Virus record (IMG/VR): IMGVR_UViG_3300030380_005221 | Coordinates: 24,160 to 50,730 of that record | Source: a virus | Direction: 5' to 3' (one strand) | DNA: 26,571 nt | In this document: piece after piece, positions 1 to 7,804 of the stretch | Layout: every line of letters starts with the position of its first letter | Position numbering within the stretch: position 1 is the first letter of the stretch | Position numbers and translations under genes: made by a program | The notes under the pieces: generated by a model | The model's database searches: none | What the model saw: only the letters and a program-made list of their open reading frames with translations | What the model was told of the DNA's origin: nothing

Positions 1-698
1 TTCTGTAACCAACCACAATCCTTAAATTTCTGAACTTGATCCTTTGTCAGTTGTAGAATTTCTGATTGTTCCAGTTGAAAGTAACCAGAATTGAGTCCGT
101 CACGAAGTTTCACCTGCTCCAATATAAAGTCGTGATCTCCGAATAGAGAGGGCTGTTCGAAAAACACACGAATCCATTCTTCACCAGAGTCCACAGATAC
201 GACTGAATACTTTTTACTGTTCTTGATAGCAGATAGTGCGTAGTTGTAAAAAGAATCCCGTCTGAAGTGTCTGAGGGAACCCTTGTACACCTGATCGAGT
301 CTATCGGGATCTGCAATCAAATCGTAGATAGAGTACCCATTATCTTTATCGGTATAATTAATCCGAGTCCTGAACATATTCTCAAAGAATTGATCAACCT
401 CAGAACCGCCACGAGACTTATTGATAATCACATCTTTCGGCGTGTCACTCAATTCGTCATCGTGTTCAAATTCATGAACTGGATAGGTTTCTAGTTTGTT
501 CCAGTTTTCAATAATCTTGGACTCTGGTTTGCCAGTTCGAGGAGGGCAGTCATAGGTGTCCCAAGAGTGCCTCAGTACATCTCGCATTTTGCCAACCCAC
601 ACTCGAAACTCATCGGGTGTCATTTCGAGTAGATCCTCGAAACAGACATTCACCTCGTGATTAATTACATAATCATTTCGTTGGTACGGGACAGTCAT
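1..698 (-). CDS. Hypothetical phage protein, N-terminal part (runs off the left edge)
   Basis: An uninterrupted minus-strand frame runs from an ATG at 698 to the window edge, giving at least 232 residues without a stop. I do not recognise the family. The visible protein is soluble-looking and rich in charged and aromatic residues, with no signal peptide or membrane segment. Segments that look conserved include CPPRTGKPESKIIENW (about residues 51-66), FRTRINYTDKDNGYSIYDLI (about 109-128) and LRHFRRDSFYNYALSAI (about 142-158). A consensus host-type promoter ends 6 bases before the ATG, leaving no room for a Shine-Dalgarno site, so the message may be leaderless. An alternative ATG at 623 has a weak GAGGAT 11 bases upstream. 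The gene starts a new transcription unit downstream of the giant Cys-rich gene. That it is a gene is fairly certain; its function is unknown. Confidence 0.75.
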   Translation of the reverse strand, partial: MTVPYQRNDYVINHEVNVCFEDLLEMTPDEFRVWVGKMRDVLRHSWDTYDCPPRTGKPESKIIENWNKLETYPVHEFEHDDELSDTPKDVIINKSRGGSEVDQFFENMFRTRINYTDKDNGYSIYDLIADPDRLDQVYKGSLRHFRRDSFYNYALSAIKNSKKYSVVSVDSGEEWIRVFFEQPSLFGDHDFILEQVKLRDGLNSGYFQLEQSEILQLTKDQVQKFKDCGWLQ

Positions 699-704
699 GC
701 GGTA

Positions 705-732
705 ATTATATCACACATAAAAAATATGTCAA
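705..732 (-). promoter_or_regulatory. Sigma70-type consensus promoter for the leftmost gene
   Basis: On the minus strand TTGACA (727-732) is followed by a 16-base spacer (711-726) and TATAAT (705-710). The -10 is extended by TGA directly before it (711-713). All twelve hexamer bases match the consensus. Six bases (699-704) then separate the -10 from the ATG at 698, so the expected +1 coincides with the A of the start codon. It lies in the 40-base gap after the giant gene. Function is inferred from sequence only. Confidence 0.8.
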
Positions 733-738
733 GAAGAA

Positions 739-3700
739 TTAGGTAATGGTTATTCGTATTGTCCGTCCAACAGACATATCTTCTAATATGGCATGTAGAT
801 CGTCGGCTTTGAATGCACTACTTGTCTTTACATCTGGATCGGCGCTGGCCAAATACTTCCATATAACAATAAAACTAGATCCTCCTGTCAACTGTGTGGC
901 ACTTGCCGCAAAGAAATCTTTCGTTATACCATTAATATCTAGTGTAACCTTTCCACCATTATTTTTGAAATTTTCTGCATCCTCCGGGGAACCAAATGCA
1001 ATCCTTAACGCACTCGTATTGAAATCATTCCAAAATGTTTCTGAACCGGGCCCTAGTTGGATGTACGCTCCTCCGGTGTAGATATCGTATGGATAATTAT
1101 CAAAAGCACACCCATCTGTGCTTGATGTTATCCATCTATATCCTTCACCACCGAATAAATCGCCCTGATCATAGAAACCCGACTCACAAACACTCGGGAA
1201 TAGATCTTTACATGGGACATTAGGACAACTCCAATTGACACACTGCTCGGTTATTTCACTGCAAACTTTACCTAAAGGACACTCAATTTCACCACATAAC
1301 TCACCGCTACCTTCCGGGACACCTAATTTACTTTTACAACTAGACCAATCTAACCAGTTCTCATTAGTCTCGTCTATACACGGAGTCGCCTGGCCAATTT
1401 GCGGACAAGAGGGATATTCCTTTCGGAGAACAGTGGACATTTCCTCGGCGGCATCCGAGGAGATAGAACCAACCAAATTACTAATTGTGCAAAGACTCTC
1501 GGCAATAGAAACGCATTGGGAGTCCCATCGAGGAGTACAGTCTTGACCAAGGGGACATTCCGGCTGCTCTACACAACACGAGGGCCTCACATTACAAACT
1601 GCCTGTTCACATAGAGCAGCCAGATTAAGAGATTCACCTTGAGGATGATTAGTTGATGTTCCGAAACTATGCAAATCTCCTCCACAACCCGGATTATCGT
1701 TTTCTTTGAAACATGAACATATACAATTAACATCACAGTACTCAGGTTCATCTACGACGAATCCCGAAGCATCTGTACGTATTTCTCTATAATCACATGG
1801 ACTTGTATAGTCCAATGCTCCCCCATTAAGTTTACTGACACCATTGCACATCCGTGGATTACTTAAAGGATTTGATGCTATATCCCAACAACTAGCGGAA
1901 CCAAATCCTGAGTTAGATCTACCACAGTACGAATCTTTTGGTTCTGGTGGTGCAGGACAACATTTTGCTTCGTTTATATCAGAGGGAACACTACCGTTAT
2001 CGCACTGATTCTGGCTCGGACATGATGTACCAATTCCTTGGAACTGTGGAAATGATTGAGGGGAACACGGGGAACCGGGCCCCGGAGCACAATCTTCCGG
2101 AGCGATATCATTATGACACGAGCCATTTAAATCGGTAGGACCACAACAACAAGCACCTGTCTCCACACACCCACAGACTGGTCCGGCATTAGGACAAGCA
2201 TCATCACAAACATTCGCATCGTCATAATAACTCGTCCAAGTTCCCGTGCAATTAGCGAAAAGAACAAAGTCATCACATACGCCATCCACACAACATTTTC
2301 CGGGGATCTCATCACAGCAAGGAGCAAGACCCATATCGGTGTCATTATGATCGTCCGGAGCAGATGAACAAACACTACAATCATTAATATCATCATTCCA
2401 TTCTCCACCGAGAGTGGTAATACAGGTTTCCTCATCCTGTATACTACAGTCGCTATACGTTACTCCCCACGGCTGACCGTCACTCAATATTCCTATTGGA
2501 AGGAAACCACCCTGAACACAACACCTTCCTACGGCAGTACCACAGAATGTATCATCCGGTCCCTGAATGGATCCTATATTATAAATTTTGGTAATTTCTG
2601 CTCCACCGGGAATGGTATACCCACCCGATGTATCATTTTTAAGAGTTACTTGCAATCCAATACCACAATTTTCAATCACTCCATCAGATGAAATTGTATA
2701 GAAATTGTCGTCTGATATGATATTACCGTCTTTGTCCGTCCATTTGTAACTATCAGTGGCACGTGGTTGTCCTAGTTGCGGAAGGGGATCCTTCAAATTA
2801 CCCGGATACAAAAAGAGATCTCCATAATTTAAAACAATCGGTGGATCGATAGCGGGACCGGAAGGAAAGAATTTAAAGTCCGGATAAAGAGTGTTTATGT
2901 CATCCGGAAAAACAGGAGGAATTCCGTGAATATAATCATTCGTAGCGTGAAAATTAATATTATCAGATAACGACTCTACTGGTTGATCCTTGTCATCCAA
3001 TAACTCAGAATCAGCGGTAACTTCAAAATTCAGTTCAAATCCAGGCAAGGCGCTTGCGGGGAGACTCTCAGTTGTCACTGGTACTGTAAGTGTTTTTGTA
3101 TCTCCACCAGAAAAATCGTATGTAAAATCAGAGAGTGGATCTGTTAGGTAAAAACGATAAGAAACATTTTTCACATTCTTTTCAGTTGTAGAAACCGTGA
3201 CTACTGATCCAATCCCAATAGGATTTGTAGAAGGATCATATAGATTACCATCGACAGTGAAAGAATCTATTGATAATACAGGAACACCAAAGGGACAACA
3301 ATCAGATGGATCATCTGCGGGATTTTCATTCGGATCAGTGCAGTCAGGACAAGTCGGAGAGGAAGCATCATGATGATCGGGGCAGTCTGTTTCGAATTGA
3401 TTAGGAATACAAATACCATTGTCGCAACACCTACCAAATGCAGGCTCTTTATCATCGCAGCAACTCTCACTGTTATCCCCACTTCCACAATTTGGGCATG
3501 ATTCTCCAATTGTAAAAGTTTTAGTTCCTTCTAACGCATCATTAAGGGATGCAAGAGTGTCACAATCGTCACTAGTCACATTCTCTTCACAGAAACCCAA
3601 ACGGAAACCTACAGTTTCATTGTCTTCAGCATTAGCAGTTTTAAAGCAGCATCTACCAAGAGTAGGGCAGCAATTTGGATTGTTCGAAGCGGTATCTGGA

Positions 3701-6700
3701 TCACTACAAGTCAACACAAGACCGGAATCAGCAGATGATTGATTTGGATTATTTTGGGTCCATTCTTTATTTTCATATCCTTCATCAATCCTCCTTTGCT
3801 CACAATCTGCCTCAGTTATATCATAAGTAATGTCTCTTAAATCTCCACTGCTTCTCAAACAACATCGTCCTAAAGGATCACAACAGTCGTCGCCGTTTTC
3901 CTCTGGGACTTCACAATTTGGACAAGTACCAGCGTTTAAAAATTCTCCAACTTCAGGACTCGCTCCAGAATCACGGGCAGCAATACAATCCTCCAAGGTG
4001 AAGTTAATTTCACATACTCGATCTCCAGCAGAATCAATATAACAACAACGACCAGTCTGCACATCACAACATCTATCCTCAATTTCTCCTGTAACTGGAT
4101 CCACGGCAGAGAAACAACCGGGATCACATTCTCCACCAAGAGTCCATAAAGGCTCACCAGTTAGACTTCCTTCTGGAGCAGAAACTTCATCATAGGATTG
4201 GGCACAAATACCAAAGTCAGGATTAACTCTATTACACTCAGCATAAGTTAAGTCATCTACACAATTGCCCATGTTATTTGTTTTTGTACAACAACACTTT
4301 CCTGTTTTTATCTGTGGACAACAACAAGTTTCGAAAGTTGGATTATTTGGATCACACCCATCAGGATTATCTCCGCACGAAGTAGGACACGATGAAGCAT
4401 CCCCTTGATAATATCCTCCGAGATTTGCACATTCCAAAGGAGTTTGCTGGTCACATTTATTTCCTACGATTCCCTCTGCTGGAATGTCGTTATCAGGATC
4501 AGGTCTACAGCAAGCACCTCTAACCGTACCACAGTTTTCATTAGGAGTCGGATTGAATACATCACCTATCTTGTAGCGTTTAGATAGTGTTACGGTAGAA
4601 GGAGCATTCTCGGTAAAATTACTAAATGTCAAATTAACCCACAATTCACACCCGTCTATAGCCTCGTTGGGTATTGTATAAATCGCCGGCGTCCCGGCCC
4701 CAGAGGCAAGTACATCTTCATTCAATTGTTGAAATTCCCATGCAATAGAAATCTCAGGATCTACTTCTGGTTTGCTTATCGAGAGTCCAACAAGATCGCC
4801 TGGATTCAATGAACCGGAGCCGTTATCCCACATCGCACCCGGAATGACTATGATTGTAGCAGGTATATCGTCCGGCATACCAAAAGACTCGCCATCAATA
4901 AACCTCGAAGCGAAAGCGGTAGATGTCTCTCCGTCAGCATCATCAGCAGAAACCGTACATTTCAGTTCTTTTCCTGCATCGGAAAGAGAGCCGGCCGTAA
5001 AGTAAGGAATCTGATACTCATTGGATAAAGTGTCCTGACGTAATTCACCATCAACTTCAAACTTATATAAAGGCTGGGTGGCATTATTGTTAACATCAAC
5101 ATCAATCGTCAGTGTCTCTCCAACTTTTGGAGGATCCGAATCAAAAGTAAAATCTCCTATGACAACATTTGCATTACAACAGTCCGGATCATTTTCTGTT
5201 TCACAGTCCGGACACACTAACCCGTTTCCGAACGTCTGGTTAGATTGTTGACAATCATCATACCATACATTATCTTCACAACTATTCACACCACCATTTT
5301 CTGCACAACATCTCCCCTTACTAGTATCACAGCAATAATCATTGGTATCATTGTCTCCGGGACAACCAGCACCAAAGCGATCGCCGGGACAGGCAAGATT
5401 ACCACCCGGAGTCCACGCAGAAAACGGAATAGAGGCTGTAGGAATTTGCTGTAAACATTCAAATTCAGTAATCGCTTCTACACAATTACCCTCAGAGAAC
5501 TGACCAGTAGCATCAGAAACTTTCCAACAACACCTACCAAGAGGAGCACAGCAATTTGGATTTGCCGAAGCGGTATCTGGATCACTGCAATCTAGTTCAA
5601 GACCGGAATCAGCAGATGATTGATTTGGATTATTTTGGGTCCATTCTTTATTTTCCCATCCTTCATCAATCTTCTTTTGCTCACAATTTGCCTCAGTTAT
5701 ATCGTAAGTAATATCTCGTAAGTCGCCACTTCTTAAACAACAGCGTCCTAGAGGATCGCAACAAGGAAGGCCTGAATTTAAGGTTGGATCTGAACAATCA
5801 ACACAAGTTCCATCTGGAGTCCATTGGAAATTAGTAGGATCACTTTCCTGAAATTGAGGACAGTCAAATGATTCTAGACCAGATTCACAATAAGCACCAA
5901 CGGGTCTCCCATTTTCATTCTCCAAAACTACCTCACAGCACCTACCAGTTAATGGAGCGCAGCAGGGGGGATTTGGTGTCCCCACAACACATTCTGGACA
6001 TTCCTCCCCATACGTCCAAGTTATCTGACCAAGACTGTCGGTGGATCCACAATTTGCAAATCTAGGATCCGTGGTAACACACTCTTCGGCAGTCACATCA
6101 GGAATACACAATCCAGTGTTATCAGTTTGAATGCAACAGCACCTACCAGTTCCAATTTCATCACAACATGGAGTTCCCACATTTCCATCACCGCATAACG
6201 GACACGGTGTGTTGGCAGTCCATTTACCTTGAGGTGTTAGTGCTAAACAATCTGCTTCTGTTTCCTGTGTACAGGATCCAAGGGTTATTCCAGTATTAGG
6301 ATCAAACCCACCAGTTACACAACAGGAACCCAAAGCAGCACCACATGGATTACCGGCCACAGGATCCTGAACACCCGCAAGTTCCTGATCAAAAGTTCTA
6401 GTGATAAATCCGTCACTTGTGCCGGGAATGTTGGGATTTTCGTTACTAACACTTATACTATTTAAAACAATTTTACAGTTAGAACCTGATTCATCAGAAC
6501 CAACCACATGTAAAACTGAGGATCCGGTGTATACATTTCCATTAATTATGGTTTCAATCGAGTTAACATCTGGATCACCGGAAGAAGTTAATAGTGAATT
6601 ATATACTACTCCAACTAGATCACCGGGATTAACAATTCCCCCAATAGGGGGTGCAATATCAGCAAAGGTAGTAATATCCGTTGGTATTTCTGGAATAGTA

Positions 6701-7035
6701 CCATAAACTACCCCCATTTCAATGGTTGTACTAACCGAACCTGCAACATTGGACGCAGTAACTATACAGGTTAGTACCTTTCCCGGAATCCCATCTCCCT
6801 CAACTATAGAATATGGGTTTCCACTATATTCAGAAACCCCATCTAAAAAATATTCATATGATATAGACTGAACCTCACCGGAGGTCACTACAACGGCTTC
6901 AACGGTAGATTCTGATACAGGAGGATTTAATGCTCCTCCAGCACCCGTTTCGTCGGGTGTTCCCACTGATCCATTCACTAAAAATTCAGAAGATACTATT
7001 GAAGGAGGATCTGTAGGATCGCAAATAAATACCAT
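739..7035 (-). CDS. Giant cysteine-rich modular protein, probably virion-surface or adhesin (2098 aa)
   Basis: I start this gene at the ATG at 7035, because GGAG lies 6 bases upstream and the preceding gene ends at 7037; the in-frame ATG at 7077 lies inside that gene and lacks such a site. Three super-repeats are visible, about residues 1-620, 620-1250 and 1250-1690. Each begins with two beta-rich, Ig-like stretches without paired cysteines and continues into a block of short modules of the type GRCC-x-C-x(n)-C-x(n)-W-x(n)-C-x-x-C. The part after about 1690 has other Cys motifs (CPLGQDC, CPLGKVC, and WDSQCVSIAESLC, which resembles Cys motifs of secreted bacterial proteins). A Cys-free C-terminal domain of about 130 residues closes the protein. 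No signal peptide or membrane segment is seen. The architecture suggests an extended structural or receptor-binding protein whose cysteines form disulfides or bind metal; that role is inference. No known tail-fibre family was recognised. Confidence 0.7.
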   Translation of the reverse strand: MVFICDPTDPPSIVSSEFLVNGSVGTPDETGAGGALNPPVSESTVEAVVVTSGEVQSISYEYFLDGVSEYSGNPYSIVEGDGIPGKVLTCIVTASNVAGSVSTTIEMGVVYGTIPEIPTDITTFADIAPPIGGIVNPGDLVGVVYNSLLTSSGDPDVNSIETIINGNVYTGSSVLHVVGSDESGSNCKIVLNSISVSNENPNIPGTSDGFITRTFDQELAGVQDPVAGNPCGAALGSCCVTGGFDPNTGITLGSCTQETEADCLALTPQGKWTANTPCPLCGDGNVGTPCCDEIGTGRCCCIQTDNTGLCIPDVTAEECVTTDPRFANCGSTDSLGQITWTYGEECPECVVGTPNPPCCAPLTGRCCEVVLENENGRPVGAYCESGLESFDCPQFQESDPTNFQWTPDGTCVDCSDPTLNSGLPCCDPLGRCCLRSGDLRDITYDITEANCEQKKIDEGWENKEWTQNNPNQSSADSGLELDCSDPDTASANPNCCAPLGRCCWKVSDATGQFSEGNCVEAITEFECLQQIPTASIPFSAWTPGGNLACPGDRFGAGCPGDNDTNDYCCDTSKGRCCAENGGVNSCEDNVWYDDCQQSNQTFGNGLVCPDCETENDPDCCNANVVIGDFTFDSDPPKVGETLTIDVDVNNNATQPLYKFEVDGELRQDTLSNEYQIPYFTAGSLSDAGKELKCTVSADDADGETSTAFASRFIDGESFGMPDDIPATIIVIPGAMWDNGSGSLNPGDLVGLSISKPEVDPEISIAWEFQQLNEDVLASGAGTPAIYTIPNEAIDGCELWVNLTFSNFTENAPSTVTLSKRYKIGDVFNPTPNENCGTVRGACCRPDPDNDIPAEGIVGNKCDQQTPLECANLGGYYQGDASSCPTSCGDNPDGCDPNNPTFETCCCPQIKTGKCCCTKTNNMGNCVDDLTYAECNRVNPDFGICAQSYDEVSAPEGSLTGEPLWTLGGECDPGCFSAVDPVTGEIEDRCCDVQTGRCCYIDSAGDRVCEINFTLEDCIAARDSGASPEVGEFLNAGTCPNCEVPEENGDDCCDPLGRCCLRSSGDLRDITYDITEADCEQRRIDEGYENKEWTQNNPNQSSADSGLVLTCSDPDTASNNPNCCPTLGRCCFKTANAEDNETVGFRLGFCEENVTSDDCDTLASLNDALEGTKTFTIGESCPNCGSGDNSESCCDDKEPAFGRCCDNGICIPNQFETDCPDHHDASSPTCPDCTDPNENPADDPSDCCPFGVPVLSIDSFTVDGNLYDPSTNPIGIGSVVTVSTTEKNVKNVSYRFYLTDPLSDFTYDFSGGDTKTLTVPVTTESLPASALPGFELNFEVTADSELLDDKDQPVESLSDNINFHATNDYIHGIPPVFPDDINTLYPDFKFFPSGPAIDPPIVLNYGDLFLYPGNLKDPLPQLGQPRATDSYKWTDKDGNIISDDNFYTISSDGVIENCGIGLQVTLKNDTSGGYTIPGGAEITKIYNIGSIQGPDDTFCGTAVGRCCVQGGFLPIGILSDGQPWGVTYSDCSIQDEETCITTLGGEWNDDINDCSVCSSAPDDHNDTDMGLAPCCDEIPGKCCVDGVCDDFVLFANCTGTWTSYYDDANVCDDACPNAGPVCGCVETGACCCGPTDLNGSCHNDIAPEDCAPGPGSPCSPQSFPQFQGIGTSCPSQNQCDNGSVPSDINEAKCCPAPPEPKDSYCGRSNSGFGSASCWDIASNPLSNPRMCNGVSKLNGGALDYTSPCDYREIRTDASGFVVDEPEYCDVNCICSCFKENDNPGCGGDLHSFGTSTNHPQGESLNLAALCEQAVCNVRPSCCVEQPECPLGQDCTPRWDSQCVSIAESLCTISNLVGSISSDAAEEMSTVLRKEYPSCPQIGQATPCIDETNENWLDWSSCKSKLGVPEGSGELCGEIECPLGKVCSEITEQCVNWSCPNVPCKDLFPSVCESGFYDQGDLFGGEGYRWITSSTDGCAFDNYPYDIYTGGAYIQLGPGSETFWNDFNTSALRIAFGSPEDAENFKNNGGKVTLDINGITKDFFAASATQLTGGSSFIVIWKYLASADPDVKTSSAFKADDLHAILEDMSVGRTIRITIT
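3653..3885 (-). repeat. Internal direct repeat, copy in super-repeat 2 of the giant gene
   Basis: This stretch and 5534-5763 are closely similar at DNA level, at a constant offset of 1881 bases for most of their length. The core around CAGCAGATGATTGATTTGG is identical in both. Both encode the module CCDPLGRCCLRS, a linker containing NKEWTQNNPNQSSADSGL, and the next GRCC. This copy has one extra codon (RSSGD against RSGD). Such DNA identity inside a protein-level repeat indicates recent duplication or gene conversion. Confidence 0.85.
5534..5763 (-). repeat. Internal direct repeat, copy in super-repeat 1 of the giant gene
   Basis: Partner of the repeat at 3653-3885, in the same orientation and reading frame. 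Most differences are third-position or conservative changes. It lacks one Ser codon relative to the other copy. The surrounding modules of the two super-repeats are much more diverged, so this module pair stands out. Confidence 0.85.
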
Positions 7036-7036
7036 A

Positions 7037-7804
7037 TCATGCTCCGACGTTCCAAAAAAGTGCGCCTGGAGATGCATAATTTAGCATAAATTCCCAAGCC
7101 TTTGCATCATATGTAGGTGCAGATGGAAATGGAGGCTTTACTTTTGTTTCTTTGTTGAATGGTATTTCGCATCTATACGTTTTTGCTCGTCCATAGTCGC
7201 CACTATGTCCCACACAGACGCAGTGAAAGGAGGCATTTGGCCACGCGAGTTGTAGTCCCCGCGTGAGTGTTCCTGATGATCCGACAGTCCAGACTTCATT
7301 TGGAGTAAAAGGTTGATTGCGAGCCACACGAATGATGCTAGATAGAACAGTATCATCATCAAATCCGATAGGCAAAAGTCTACGAGTTTTTGGATCTTCT
7401 TGGACATAATCTCTTGCTCTCTTTTCTGTTACAGATAGCATTCCATTCGGAACCCATCGCATATCAACCCCCGTATTTATGGCTTCAATTTGATATGGAT
7501 GCCTTTTTTCTACAGCACGATCTGCCATAAAAACAACTGCCGACTTATCATATTTCTCACATAAGTGACCCAATGATATTTGAGCATATCCAGTTGCAGG
7601 TGAACTTCCGTATACCCACTCCTTTATATTATCATCAGCACGAATTAAATAATCCGCAAATCTTATCTTGGAGCCTCCACCCAGAAGATCATCACGAACA
7701 ACCAGAAACCCGTCGTGCTCCTCTACGACGGGTTCTGGATTTGGATCTTCCCAATCTCCAATAAGAGAGAGGTAGTCATCTGATGTCATTTCAAATAAAC
7801 TCAC
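7037..7804 (-). CDS. Compact PLP-dependent enzyme-like protein (fold type II, ACC deaminase/cysteine synthase type)
   Basis: The 255-aa protein has the landmarks of fold-type-II pyridoxal-phosphate enzymes. RDDLLGGGSKIRFADYL (residues 37-53) resembles the GGNKLRKLEYL stretch of ACC deaminase-like enzymes and makes K46 the candidate Schiff-base lysine. YGSSPATGYAQISL (65-78) matches the substrate-carboxylate loop in position and type. GSSGTLTRG (175-183) is a candidate phosphate-binding glycine loop. At 255 residues it is shorter than typical family members (over 300), so it may be a minimal form. The start is a GTG in a GTGA overlap with the gp46 stop; an ATG at 7789 is an alternative. It sits 1 base before the giant Cys-rich gene. 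Substrate and reaction cannot be told; amino-acid metabolism, DNA base modification or a non-catalytic role are all open. The fold call is good, the function unknown. Confidence 0.65.
   Translation of the reverse strand: MSLFEMTSDDYLSLIGDWEDPNPEPVVEEHDGFLVVRDDLLGGGSKIRFADYLIRADDNIKEWVYGSSPATGYAQISLGHLCEKYDKSAVVFMADRAVEKRHPYQIEAINTGVDMRWVPNGMLSVTEKRARDYVQEDPKTRRLLPIGFDDDTVLSSIIRVARNQPFTPNEVWTVGSSGTLTRGLQLAWPNASFHCVCVGHSGDYGRAKTYRCEIPFNKETKVKPPFPSAPTYDAKAWEFMLNYASPGALFWNVGA

Noticed and set aside
2127-2435. 102-aa minus-strand frame within the giant gene
   Set aside because: Out-of-frame shadow with hydrophobic low-complexity sequence; the main frame has conserved Cys modules here.
7036-7077. 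Extended start of the giant gene at the ATG at 7077
   Set aside because: It would overlap the PLP-like gene by 41 bases without a ribosome site, while the ATG at 7035 has GGAG at 6 bases.
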